Assembly: GCA_051453625.1 (NCBI GenBank) | Contig: JBOZIK010000001.1 | Location: 15,607,551 to 15,627,873, forward strand | Reading direction: 5' to 3' | Length of the DNA stretch: 20,323 bases | DNA from: Welwitschia mirabilis | Taxonomy: Eukaryota; Gnetophyta; Gnetopsida; Welwitschiales | Shown: one piece after another, positions 1-10,179 of the stretch | Numbering within the stretch: the first letter of the stretch is position 1 | How the letters are laid out: each line of letters opens with the position of its first letter | The notes under the pieces: model-generated | What the model was told of the DNA's origin: nothing | Seen by the model: the letters and a program-made list of their open reading frames with translations, nothing else | The model's database searches: none | Made by a program: the position numbers and the translations under genes

Positions 1-876
1 TGAGCATTTATCTGTTAGTTTATCTGCAAAACAACTCAAAATACACTATCAAATACACTTAAGTTGGCATCGCAACACACCCCATTGACTAAAACTCCTA
101 TTACTTTGATGCACATACTTCATGAGTATATGAGTATATTGATTATTGGATGATATCTTATCAAAGTGCTATGGTTGTCATAGCTAAAAATGGATTAAAT
201 CATAGTCTAGACATAACTTGATGCATTTCTAAATATAACCAGTAAATATTTTCATCATTACTTTTTTTTCAAATGGTATTCTATGGTTTTCTACATTGAA
301 TCATACATTTCTATATCAAGTAGCTTTATAACCTTACTAAGAAATTTTACTAAGTTTGAATTTTAGGCAAAAAGTTATTCTTCATCATGTTCTATCTTGT
401 TCATTTTCCTGTTTGTCTTATCTTAGTTTGAGGGTTCATCTTCTTAAAGTCATTTTTTTTACCTCTTCCAAAATAATGTCTAGGACTTTGTCATTTTCTA
501 GTCTACTTGTTACATTTTTTACAACTTGATTATTATACATAAAATAAAATTAACTTTTGCCTTAACCATCCTTTCATATGATAGAATTAGTGCTTTCCTT
601 TCTTTTAAGAATCTCCCTTTTATAACCTCTTCGATCATTTAACCTTGCAATCATGAAATTATTATCCTACTTTACCTTTTCTTCATGATTTGTGCAACTT
701 TTCTATGATGTTAAACTTAATGATTTATAATATACATGAATTTCACTTATGACTTCTCATAGATGTATTTCACATGTTATACTCTTAATTCGAAATGTTA
801 TACATGTTTTGTATTTCTTTCATTAGTTAGCTTGCAACTTGTTATTCACTTACTTTGTCAGGGACTGACAAATGCT
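1..876. other. AT-rich stretch without a recognisable gene
   Basis: No frame on either strand gives a protein I can recognise, and stops are frequent. If the purine tract at 877-886 is a real polypurine tract, this stretch would be the 3' interior of a Gypsy-like element. I could not see reverse transcriptase, RNase H or integrase motifs to confirm that. A 66-codon open frame at 763-963 runs through the purine tract and looks like chance. Confidence 0.5.
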
Positions 877-1132
877 AAGTGGGGGGCTATATTGAGATGT
901 CAAATTGATCTATTTAATGCACTTCTAAAGTACATTTTTAAGTACTATTTACAAGTTTTTTAAGGGATTTATGCAAATTCTACAAAGCTTCCATATAGGC
1001 TAAAATATGCAATAATATTCCAAATAAGAAGCTATTTTTGGATAAAGAACAACCAAAGTAAAATAATGAAGATATATTGGTCATAATTACTATCTTTGGG
1101 CTGATAGAGGAGATGACAATCAAGAAAGTATG

Positions 1133-1158
1133 GTCATCCTCTATGTCATGGGGATGAC
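1133..1158. repeat. Short inverted repeat plus GATGAC direct repeats in putative U3
   Basis: GTCATCC (1133-1139) and GGATGAC (1152-1158) are perfect 7-bp inverted arms around a 12-base loop. The motif CATGGGGATGAC occurs at about 1147-1158 and again near 1232-1243, and further GATGAC copies lie near 1112 and 1173. This resembles clustered U3 enhancer-type repeats of plant LTRs. A regulatory role is inferred. Confidence 0.4.
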
Positions 1159-1350
1159 TACTAAGATGACAGTCAGTTTTTTTAGAACATGCAAAGCCTT
1201 AGTTGGTGGATGGTATGTTATTCTCTATTTCATGGGGATGACACAAGGAATGATACTTAAAATAATGTGTAAAGTTAATTAAATTTTTATGAAAGGATGT
1301 ATTTAATTTATACCTCTTTGTTTTACACCCTTTAATGACCTATCCCAATC

Positions 1351-1358
1351 TATAAATA
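1351..1358 (+). promoter_or_regulatory. TATA box of putative LTR promoter
   Basis: TATAAATA follows a C/T-rich stretch and precedes AATAAA by about 180 bp, which is typical spacing for the U3/R part of a plant LTR. There is no gene downstream for it to drive. Confidence 0.45.
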
Positions 1359-1530
1359 GACCCTTCAGACCCTATTCAAAATCATCTTTTACATTGACAT
1401 TCTTATGACATTTGAAGATTGTTGAAGGCAAGGAGATCCATCCTACTTCTAAGAAGGATCACCTTGATGTCAGGTAGAGAATCTTTCATTGAGGAGTTAT
1501 TATCATAAGTGGATGTACTTCAATTTCATT

Positions 1531-1536
1531 AATAAA
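1531..1536 (+). terminator. AATAAA polyadenylation signal of putative LTR
   Basis: AATAAA lies just before the gap and downstream of the TATA box, as expected for the R region of an LTR. The motif is common by chance in sequence this AT-rich, so the support is the order of signals rather than the motif itself. Confidence 0.35.
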
Positions 1537-1550
1537 AGTATTAATTGAAT

Positions 1551-1650
1551 NNNNNNNNNNNNNNNNNNNNNNNNNNNNNNNNNNNNNNNNNNNNNNNNNN
1601 NNNNNNNNNNNNNNNNNNNNNNNNNNNNNNNNNNNNNNNNNNNNNNNNNN
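1551..1650. other. Assembly gap, 100 N
   Basis: Exactly 100 N, the customary placeholder for a scaffold join of unknown length. It interrupts the putative Gypsy-like LTR. Confidence 0.97.
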
Positions 1651-1796
1651 AGCATTGATTGAATTGGAATCTTTTCAACTATTTTATTATTATTCTTTAT
1701 AGCTTATCTTAATTGCAATTTAAATGACATAAATTTGTAATTGGAATAGATTATAAGGACCAAGCTAGGTGATAATAGATTAGAAGTTTAATTAAA

Positions 1797-1856
1797 TTCA
1801 TTGCATTAGAATTACACTCATTACATTGCATTTCATTTCATTACATTACATTGCTT
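1797..1856. repeat. Degenerate pentanucleotide-like repeat (CATTA/CATTT/CATTG)
   Basis: The stretch is built largely from imperfect CATTA, CATTT and CATTG units in tandem. It could be part of U5 of the flanking LTR or simple-sequence expansion. Confidence 0.5.
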
Positions 1857-1900
1857 CCATCTTCATCCTTACATTGTCTAAATTTATTTTCTTAAAAGAA

Positions 1901-3645
1901 AAAGTGTATGATAATTGGGTTGATCCCATTATACAAATGTGTATTGTATGCAATTAGACATTTAGCTTTTCAGATGTCGCAAGTTAAATTTGATTTTTAG
2001 AATGTTGAAATTAGAATTACAAATACTCATTGCAACATTTTGGATTACATAAATATCACTTTATGTTCATGTTACAATCTTGATTTTCTTTAATATGCCT
2101 TAAAAAATAAAAATCCATTTCATTTTATTATTTTAGACATAAGGAGTAACATGTGCATCTTGAAATTCTAAAGTATTATATAGGATTTACAAAGAAGAAA
2201 CTATTCTACCACATTTTTATGTTTTCACATGCAACAATTTGATTGGAAAGGATTTTACCAAAGAATAGGCATGGAATGTGCTTACTACAAAACAAGCTTC
2301 TAGTGGTGCTTATATAGTAGAATATATTTTTGAGTATTGAACTACTAAATACCATTATAAATAAAATCTTTACCAATATAATATATTAATTAATATGATA
2401 AATAAAAAGATAAAAATAAAAAAGGACATAAAAGTACACAAATTAGTTTCTTAATTCACATACATTGTTTTATCTAGAGGTATGCTATCATTCATTATTA
2501 AGATATTTGAATCTCCACCACTACATTAAAAATCCATTTCATTGAAGAAAATTACTAGAACCATCATATCAACCAAAGAAAAGAAAAAGTGGATTATTAA
2601 ATAAGAATTTAAATATTTAGTAGAATATTAAAAATTTCAAGTTAAAATTTTTGCAATATCTAGATTTATTTCATAATTCTATGCATAAGGAAAATGAGTA
2701 TAGTTTATGAAAAAATTTAAATTACTTATGCAAGTTTTATCATAGCATGCAAAATAAGACTATTATACACATGATTATTTTTATAGCGTTGTTTCCTACA
2801 TAGTTCTATAAGTGTTCATGAACAATCTTATGATTTACAACAAAGACATAAAATTCTATACTAATAAAGAATATAAAGATGTTTTACAAGAGCTAGTACA
2901 TTTATGAATTAGGGATTTATATAAAGATAAAATTACAATTGGTAATAAAATTTTAGAGATATTTCTAATATAAGAATTATAGATAATTTGGTACTATGCC
3001 TATGGACTTATAATGAATGAAGTAAAAAAATAATTAAAGAAATGTTAAACAGAGTAGGTACAATGCTTTTTATATTAACAAAATAAAAAACACAAGAAAG
3101 AAGTTACTAAAATAAATAAGGGAAAAAAAGGAATTTTCTATGAAAATTCTCAAAACATTTGAAAAGTCTAAAACAAAGATCTCAAATTCATACATCATGT
3201 AGAAAGAAGAGGTGATAAGGATGAATAATGAAAATAAAACACTTTAAAAATTCTTTAGTAAAAGATATTCTTAGGTTATTTAGCTTAAAGGAGAGAAGTA
3301 TTAAATCTCTCAAGAGAGAGATAACAACACTCAAGAAAGTATGAAATACCATTAAGAAGCTTCATTTTTAACTTAGGAAGCTTTAAAACTCTAATCCCTA
3401 AACCAAGAAGATCCACATGAGGGACCTATAAAAACTAGTGAAGAAGCTATGAAACCAACTACTACTACTAAACTAACCATTAAAGTCACTGATAGCAAAG
3501 TAGAAATAGTAACCAAAAGGGAATAAATACTAAAATATGAGATATAGAATTCTATACTAATAAACATAATACAATTATTTTCTATACATTTTTCTTATAA
3601 ATCTTTTTTTAATTAAATTAATAAAATTAAAATTTATGAATAGAA
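1901..3645. other. AT-rich stretch without a supportable gene
   Basis: No RNA gene or protein family is recognisable. Two forward stretches read as faintly coding: 29 codons from an ATG at 2818, and the frame ending with TAA at 3524-3526, whose last 44 codons are open. In-frame stop density over the latter as a whole is close to what AT-rich random sequence gives, so neither is called. An (ACT)n run lies near 3459-3471. The last five bases before 3651 belong to the target-site duplication of the next element. Confidence 0.5.
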
Positions 3646-3650
3646 CTTAT
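3646..3650. repeat. 5' target-site duplication CTTAT
   Basis: CTTAT directly precedes the TG of the 5' LTR and is repeated exactly after the CA of the 3' LTR. Five bases is the normal duplication length for plant LTR retrotransposons. Confidence 0.9.
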
Positions 3651-4077
3651 TGTTATGTTCCAAAATCACTTTTAATTAAGTGATTATTATTAAGTATCAT
3701 TAAAGTGTATTTAAGGATAACTATTTTATAATCAAGGGATGTGACCCTTAGATTTGTAACATTATGTCCCTTTGGCTTGTTTATAAGCCTGTGGCATTAA
3801 GTGGGTGAGGTGGGGATATATTGGATGGATGTAATCAATAACAACCTTGGCTAATTTCCAAGGGTCCCAAGAGAGGGACTTATATATCGTAGTCCAAATT
3901 TTTACCTTTGACCACTAGTCCAAGGTTGAAGTAAGGCATAGAGAGTAAACTTGATGCTATGATAATAAAGATATATATCCATTTTCTATCTAATTAATAT
4001 GTTATTGATTCCCTTATTTTTTTAATTTTTTAAATGTTTCTTATTAAAATATAAATTCTGTATCTTAGAACATTACA
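3651..4077 (+). repeat. 5' LTR of the reductase-carrying element
   Basis: It aligns over its full length with 8943-9361, including the first 30 bases without a gap and a well-conserved block (TTTACCTTTGACCACTAGTCC, around 3900). It starts TGTTAT, a one-base change from the TGTAAT of the 3' copy, and ends ATTACA. A TATATAT near 3880 and AATAAA at 3964-3969 could be its promoter and polyA signals. The corresponding 3' LTR positions are changed. Confidence 0.92.
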
Positions 4078-4079
4078 TT

Positions 4080-4092
4080 TGGTATCATAGCC
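4080..4092 (+). other. Primer binding site, tRNA-iMet type
   Basis: TGGTATCATAGCC differs at one base (G to T at position 9) from TGGTATCAGAGCC, the primer site complementary to the 3' end of plant initiator methionine tRNA. It begins two bases after the LTR end. The same spacing is seen in the second family at 18782. Confidence 0.88.
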
Positions 4093-4782
4093 ATGAAGAT
4101 GGTAAACTATCATCTTCTTGATCAAAGTAATTTAATTAACTATTGTTATTTTTAAAACAAAAATGGCTAAGAAGTTGTCATAAGCATTGAATTAGAAATA
4201 ATGAAGAGCCTCTAACAATAAATAAACCACCAAAATAAGGACAAGATTTCATTTTTACCAAAATTACTATAGTTGAGGAGAGAGATAAGGATATACTCTG
4301 ATGTTTAAGATGATAAATCAATAGAATGATTTACTATTATCAAATAGTAAAATGGCATGACCATATGACCAAGTGACATACCATACATATGCAATGGACC
4401 ACATGACATTGTCATTCCTAGGGAAAAGTCCATATAAATACTGAGTATTTCATGCCAGCATTTGCATGTATCTAGGGAAGGAAATTGCATTTATTTAAAT
4501 GAATTTAATTGTACAAGTCCTACTCCTATATATTTTAAAGTGTTTATCCTCTTTTTACTTTTATTCAATTACTGTGAAAACTTCTTTTTGAAGGAGGCAA
4601 GATGAAAAATGAAGTAACCTAACACCATGATATCCCTTAAGAGGATAACATACAATGAAATTTGCAAGCAAGCATTTCTGAAATCTTTCATCTTATGATT
4701 GATCATCTTAGTTTTACCATGGATAAGGACTTTTGTAATTTAATTTAATTAAACCTTTTAACTTTTGATGTCTGTCATCATC

Positions 4783-4790
4783 TATAAAAG
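4783..4790 (+). promoter_or_regulatory. Possible TATA box inside the element
   Basis: TATAAAAG stands just upstream of a GC-richer stretch (about 4790-5060) that contains several of the few CpG sites of this region. It could be the promoter of a captured fragment or chance in AT-rich DNA. Confidence 0.2.
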
Positions 4791-7181
4791 AAGTGAATCC
4801 TATGAAGAAAAGGACATAGCTAGCTAAGTGCAGACTTCCATCATTCTTTAAAAGGCATGTTGCACTCCTCGGTAGTCACAAGGCCCTCTTGTCAATATAA
4901 TAATAAAATATAGGAATCACAGTGGATGAAGTGAGAAGAATCAAGGGAAATACATGATGCAGTGCATGGAGAGATCGCAGTTCATATACTGGAGGGGTAG
5001 TAAACCAATGTGATGGATTTCTTTAACAAAGACAACACCCACACCCAGAAGAATTCATAGTGAAAAGTGAATCATTGATCATCTACATATTTGAATATGT
5101 TACTTAATCATATTTCATAAATATTTATATGAAATAATATTTTCAAATATATTTATAGAATGAAAATCCTGTGTATTCCTTGAACTGATTACTTGATGAT
5201 TCTTACATTTGTAAGGCTGAAATTCCCATGAACTATGCAGACAAGACTTAATTGAATGCCATCATTACCTTTGATTGGTGTTTGACTATATTTTAGTCAT
5301 AATGATGTCACAAAAACATGTAAGACATTCATAATCATATACTAAAGAATCAACATAACCTTCTAGAAATCTAAAGTAATAAAGCACAAGAATCTAATCT
5401 TCTCCTAACTTCCAACTATTTTCAACTCCATTCTATGTGAAATTTCAAGTACCGTGTTAGGAATTTAAGCCTTGCAAGTACATGATAGTATAACAGACAT
5501 TAGCAATATATAATCACTAAGGTAATGATGAATTCTAAATATCACACACTTTCTTTCTTCAAGAAAATAGAGTTACTAAAATGGTCCTTCCAAGTTTAAA
5601 GAAAGTATATTTGCTAGGGTTTCGGTAAATTTTTCTCCTCATCATATTCTTTTAACATCTCCTCTCATAATGAAGACATTTTTTTTAAGCAGTTACATCC
5701 ATAGAAGTATAAGGGGAAAATACTTGATTGCATAAGTCCTAACAATGTTATGCATGCCCTCCATGTCAATGAGGTAACATCAAGATTGTGGTTAATATCT
5801 TAACATCCACTAAAGTTATTATTAGAGTTTTCTCACTTAATTAATGTTAACCAACTCTATAAAGAGTTTGTATTTATGAATAGGAAATATCACACCTTCA
5901 CACAAAGCAAGACTTCACTATAGTAATGAGTTAGGATTTGGGAGAGGTTATAGAAGCTTGAGAAGATGATTCTACTAGGTGTATCGAAGTTTAACATAAT
6001 AAGAATATTGAAGCAAGTAGATGTCATCTGGGAAACCATTGATAAGAAAATGAACTCTAGATGGACATGTTGAAGATATTTCATTGGTGCACAAAATATC
6101 AAAAAATTATTTCTAGAGAAGAAGATGTTATAGATTTTGATTAAGGAATCATGTTAGATTCTACTCATGAACCCATTGATTTCAATGAAATTAGTAATTA
6201 CTTTAGAGAATCAAAGGTAAGATATTCAAAAGATGGTTAAAGTAAAACACATTACTACAATGGAGGATACAATAATGGAAACAATAAATAAGATGATGGA
6301 TTCAGAGATTACAATGATAGATGATTTCATAGATGCATTTTCAATTACTATTTTTAAGGAATTCTAGAAATTCACAGATGCTACTACCTCCCCTTTGAAT
6401 TTGCCATTGTAGATCCTCCTCATACTTGACTTCTCTATATTTGTTTTCTTCACATATATTTTCCCATTTATTTCAAGATAAAACTTATTCCCTTCTTGCC
6501 TACCTATTCAATCAATTAAGTGTTGTCACTGCATCTTTACTTTTGATTTGATTTTAATGATGTTGATCCTTGCCTCAGTCTCTTTTTTAAATAATTATTT
6601 GTGTTTGTAATGATGGTTTTGCCTTATTCATTTAGAATCAGAAAAAGTATCTAAAGGCTCCAAATGCTTCTCTGCCATTACTCTAATAGATGATGCTAGC
6701 ATAAATCCTTACAAAATGTGATCCAATTCCTTGTTTAATAAGAGATTACCCTTTTATTCTTTACTTTCTCTAAATGCTAATATTTGCTTTTTTATAAACT
6801 ACTTTAAAATAAGAAGGGAATGTAAGTATCATTCTTTTGATCAATATGTGAGCATTATGGGATAAATCATTTATGGGATAAATACAAAGTTAAAGAAAAG
6901 ATGTAAACCAATGATCAACATAGATTTCAGCTCTGTTGCATTAACTTTAATAGGCTATGCTTCCTTCTAGGAAAATGTTATAAACCTAATATCATATCAT
7001 GGCCTATCTAATGCAATGTAAAAGCAAAAATGATGTCAATGAAATAAAAATTTAGATATGACATGAAACACTACATCAGTGGAGATGGATGAATATGGAT
7101 TAAAAATTCTTATTTATGAGATCATGCTTGAATTATGGGTTTACTTTTTAAGATAATAGATAATTTACCTTCGAGTTTGCC

Positions 7182-7189
7182 TATATAAA
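7182..7189 (+). promoter_or_regulatory. Possible TATA box upstream of the captured reductase
   Basis: TATATAAA lies about 230 bp before the likely original start codon of the reductase remnant at 7414. If it is the native promoter, genomic DNA rather than only a cDNA was captured. If it is chance, it says nothing. Confidence 0.25.
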
Positions 7190-7413
7190 CTTTCTTGAAT
7201 TTGCTAATCCTATGAGTCTAGATTCATTGAAATTATGAGTTATAGTTCTTATGTCCTAAACTACCTTCATACTACTATCTTTAAGATGGTCTACTTAATC
7301 TAGTACATTTCTACTATAGCATAGAAGAAGGATTTAGCAATGTAATTTACCCAAGGCTATACTATATGCTAGGAATCTTTACAAGAATTCTATCTCTAAT
7401 AAGATCAGTAGCG

Positions 7414-8293
7414 ATGGTGATAACAATTTCTTCATTGAAATGACCTAAAGAGTGCTTGTAATAAGACACAAAGAATACTTTATTCATGCTATCATATGAA
7501 ATTCAGAGAATACACTAAAGATACAACATCTGCTAAAACTACTAAAGTAAATGATGGACTTCATATTTTTTAAGTAGATCTTCTTGAATAAAAAAGATTT
7601 GATGTAGCTATTTCTAGCTTTGAAGGAGCATTTCATGTATCCTCCCATGTTATTTTTAATCCCACACACATTAAGAATGACATAATAAAGCCTATAATCA
7701 AAGGAACTCTTAATGTTTTGAAATCATACCACAACTCTGGAAGCATAGGTAAAGTCATTATTACATCTTCCGCTATGATGCTTCCTTGGAATTCAAAACA
7801 TGAAAAAACTGATTACATTAATGAGGCTTCCTAGTTAGAGTTACTATTTCTTCAATCTGAGAAGCCTTTAATCGAACCATATTTTATTATTAAAATAGAG
7901 GTAAAAACGGTCATGTTGGAGTTCAGGAATGAAAACAACCTCGATGTGATGACAGTACTTCCTATCCTAGTGGTGGGATCAAGGACAACATCATACATGC
8001 CTAAGAGTGTAAGAGTTATCATGTCACTGCTGATGAGACATTTGAGCTAGTTGAACTAGCTAAAAGCTATCCACTAGATAGGCTTTAGAACAATTCCACT
8101 TATTCACATGGATAACAAATGTAAGGCTCATGTTTTCCTTTATGAAATATTATTGTGTACTCACTACTACATGTGACGTTCTCTTGTAATGAAGTTGTTT
8201 GAGCTAGATTGCCATCTACACAAATGATACCAAATGATTGGCTATGATTCCATCCATTTGAGTGATAAAGAAGTATCTTTCATTTGGATTTAA
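7414..8293 (+). pseudogene. Captured anthocyanidin reductase / dihydroflavonol reductase-like gene, decayed and intron-free
   Basis: This is a remnant of a plant NADPH-dependent extended short-chain dehydrogenase (DFR/ANR/vestitone reductase group), enzymes that reduce flavonoid intermediates in the cytosol. Readable blocks in order: RVLVI (strand beta-1, 7452-), then YFIHAI and NSEN, HLL (7476-7550). After a frameshift near 7552 come LHIF.VDLLE, FEGAFHVSSHV, IKPIIKGTLNVLKS, the catalytic-Ser strand VIITSSA (7754-7774), the catalytic YxxxK as YFIIK (7880-7894), ENNLDVMTVLPILVVG (7931-7978), PKSVRVIMSLL, and IPLIHMDNKCKAHVFLYE (about 8093-8146). The frame ends with TAA at 8291-8293. An ATG at 7414 in good context is the likely old start. 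The glycine-rich NADP loop after beta-1 is missing (about 15 codons), there are many in-frame stops (for example 7571, 7832, 8048, 8057 and 8075), and the C-terminus is shortened. Homology runs without intron-sized interruptions. Family level is firm. ANR rather than DFR is inferred mainly from the PKSVRVIMSLL block. Confidence 0.85.
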
Positions 8294-8700
8294 TTAAGTT
8301 TTTTTAGATCTTTTTAATTTATGTATGTTAACTATTAATTTAAGCATATTATAAAATTAATAAATAATAATTATTATATAATAATATGAGTAATACATAT
8401 TTTATTAAAAAACATGTAGAAATGTTTTTAATATTAGTAATAAATAAATAGAAGATTAAATAATAAATAAATGATATATGCATAATTGTTTTGTTACAAA
8501 TTAAATAATAATAATAATAAATAAAAAATAAATAAAAGTAAAAAATGTCTTATATTATAATGTATAAGTCATACGAATTATTTATACACTTTGCTATAAA
8601 ATTTTTACCTAAATTTAATTATTATTATAAAATTTTTCACATTTATTTGATTATTAAGGTAACAGTTTAACTTTTGGAACACTTGCCTTTTAGATTAAAA
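8294..8700. other. Very AT-rich, low-complexity tail after the captured gene
   Basis: Mostly A and T with AATAAT and AAATAAAT runs (clearest at about 8503-8545) and short A/T palindromes. No gene. AATAAA occurs many times, so a genuine polyA signal for the captured gene cannot be singled out. Confidence 0.6.
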
Positions 8701-8821
8701 ATAGTAAATTTGAGCATTTGGATATCTTTTCTTAGCACAAGCATCCTAGAAAGCTTTGGGCATAGTGTGATGACTAAGAAATACTAATGGAAACTAAACA
8801 ACTGGTGGTTGCAAATGTAAC

Positions 8822-8910
8822 TGGTCCATCCACCAGAGGATGTAGGCTCAAGCAGTCCATCAACTAGAGGATGTAGACATGAGTGGTCCATTCACTAAAG
8901 GATATCTACT
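8822..8910 (+). repeat. Three imperfect tandem copies of a ~31-bp unit
   Basis: Units begin at 8822, 8854 and 8884 and share TGGTCCATC-like starts followed by CACCAGAGGATGTAG, CAACTAGAGGATGTAG and CACTAAAGGATAT. The array sits directly before the polypurine tract in a GC-richer patch. Its function is unknown. Confidence 0.75.
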
Positions 8911-8913
8911 TGA

Positions 8914-8942
8914 AGATAAGTAGGAAAACTAAGAGAATGGAA
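8914..8942 (+). other. Polypurine tract of the reductase-carrying element
   Basis: A purine-rich run ends in AAGAGAATGGAA (8931-8942, 11 of 12 purines) immediately before the TG of the 3' LTR. This is the position of the plus-strand primer. It is interrupted by a few pyrimidines, in keeping with the age of the copy. Confidence 0.7.
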
Positions 8943-9361
8943 TGTAATTTTCTAAAGTAACTTCTAATTAAGTGATTATTATTAAGTACCATTAAATTAC
9001 ATTTAAGAATAGATATTATATAATGAACGGATGTAACCCTTGAATTTATAACATTATGTTCCTTAATTTTATTTGTAATCCTATGGCATTAGGTAGGGAT
9101 GGATAAACTAGGTAAATGTAACCAACAACAACCTAGCTAATCCCCAAGGATCTCAGGAGGAGAACTCAAGTCATAATCCACATGTTTACCTTTGACCACT
9201 AGTCCAAGGCTAAAGCAAGGCACAGAAAGAAAACTTAATGCTATGACAATAACCATAAATTTTTATTTTCTATCTAATTAATATTTTATTGATTCCCTTA
9301 TCTTTTAATTTTTTTAAATGTTCCTTATTAAAATGTAAATTTAGTATTTTGAAACATTACA
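8943..9361 (+). repeat. 3' LTR of the reductase-carrying element
   Basis: It starts TGTAAT and ends ATTACA, a perfect 6-bp terminal inverted pair, and aligns end to end with 3651-4077. Divergence is roughly one base in five. The TATATAT and AATAAA seen in the 5' copy are lost here. Confidence 0.92.
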
Positions 9362-9366
9362 CTTAT
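9362..9366. repeat. 3' target-site duplication CTTAT
   Basis: Exact match to 3646-3650. Removing the element and one copy gives the empty site GAACTTATGTTCATATC. Confidence 0.9.
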
Positions 9367-10179
9367 GTTCATATCAAAACTTCATTTTGGGGTAAAATAA
9401 TTCATAAGACAAAATAAATATTTAAAATAAATAAGTATTCCTATAAATAAGGAAATAATACTAGTTTCTAAAAAATTGTTTGATAATTTAAAAGAAATTA
9501 AATTATGTTGGTATTTACCTTTTGACTATTACTTTTATCTTTGTACCATTAAGGTCACAATAATGGTCTATTACATCTCCTTGTTCATGTAGGTATGATG
9601 ATGTAACTCATCTACTTATCATCAAACAAATAAAGTGTGATGATTCAACTCATCACTATGCTATTAGCATAGCACATCCCAACTCCTTTTTTACTTGAAA
9701 ATCCAAAAGGAAAAGCTTTTTTTTTTAGGAGTTTATAGTACAGTAAAAACAAAAAAAGGCACTATAAGTGTCTTTAGGGAAAGCTTGAATTAAAGTTTAG
9801 AAAATAAGAGTCTATATAATCAAATTCACCTTTAAAATGCATAATTATACTAATAATGGTGAACCTAGATTTCTTCTATTCTTAACTTATTCTCATTGTT
9901 ATCATAATGTCCTTACTTTTATATAATTCCAAAAGTCCATTACCAATTACTTATTGATCCTTTATCATAATTCACCATTTATGCCATGTTTTGAAATATC
10001 ACTTTTACCCTTCATTTATTTAAACTCCCTTGAAAACCTATTATCATACATAAACATTCATTATCCATTGTTGTTGTTCATACTCCCTTTAATTTAATTC
10101 TCTCTTCAAAGGCATGTTATTTGTTATGAGGTTAAATAAAAGGGCAAACCAATTTTACATGTCTCGTCAAATCCAATAT

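Larger units (their letters stand above)
877..1900 (+). mobile_element. Probable Gypsy-like LTR (solo or 3' LTR), interrupted by an assembly gap
   Basis: A purine tract (AAGTGGGGGG, 877-886) sits where a polypurine tract would precede a plant LTR. About 465 bp later come a TATA box (1351-1358) and then an AATAAA signal (1531-1536), the usual U3-R order. The region just upstream of the TATA box holds repeated GATGAC motifs. The exact start (a TG at 893 is possible) and end are unknown: the gap at 1551-1650 removes the start of U5, and I find no convincing primer site or target duplication. The end given is a guess. The orientation follows from the TATA and polyA order. Assignment to Gypsy is inference from the G-rich tract only. 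Confidence 0.35.
4093..7413 (+). other. Interior of the element, 3.3 kb with no recognised coding sequence
   Basis: This is where gag and pol would lie in an autonomous Copia element. I searched for the gag YLKSKGLW-like block, CCHC knuckle, protease DSG, integrase and the reverse transcriptase YVDD motif and saw none. By contrast, equally decayed gag and protease are readable in the other family at 18925-20323. Somewhat GC-richer islands occur at about 4790-5060 and 6390-6560. A glycine/asparagine-rich reading on the plus strand around 6200-6320 is suggestive but not assignable. These may be further captured host fragments. Confidence 0.55.
3646..9366 (+). mobile_element. Complete non-autonomous LTR retrotransposon carrying a captured reductase gene
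   Basis: All boundary hallmarks are present: CTTAT target duplications on both sides (3646-3650 and 9362-9366), a pair of LTRs of 427 and 419 bp that align end to end, terminal TGTAAT...ATTACA in the 3' copy (TGTTAT...ATTACA in the 5' copy), a tRNA-iMet-type primer site two bases after the 5' LTR, and a purine-rich tract before the 3' LTR. The element without duplications is 3651-9361, 5711 bp. The LTRs are roughly 77-80% identical by eye, so the insertion is old. The 4.9-kb interior shows no gag zinc knuckle, protease, integrase or reverse transcriptase. It holds a decayed plant reductase at 7414-8293. The primer type and TSD length suit Copia, but with no pol visible the superfamily is inferred. 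It would have depended on another element's enzymes. Confidence 0.9.

Noticed and set aside
61-80. TTGGCATCG resembling a Gypsy primer site complementary to tRNA-Asp
   Set aside because: Too many mismatches beyond the first bases and no LTR end immediately upstream.
2818-2907. 29-codon open frame starting with ATG
   Set aside because: Too short, no recognisable product, no supporting signals.
3056-3526. Plus-strand frame that reads like a hydrophilic protein ending at 3524-3526
   Set aside because: Eight stops in 128 codons from the ATG at 3140 is close to the rate expected in sequence this AT-rich. Only the last 44 codons are open, and no family is recognised.
5890-6102. 70-codon open frame on the minus strand inside the element interior
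   Set aside because: No recognisable domain, antisense to the element, and consistent with chance openness.
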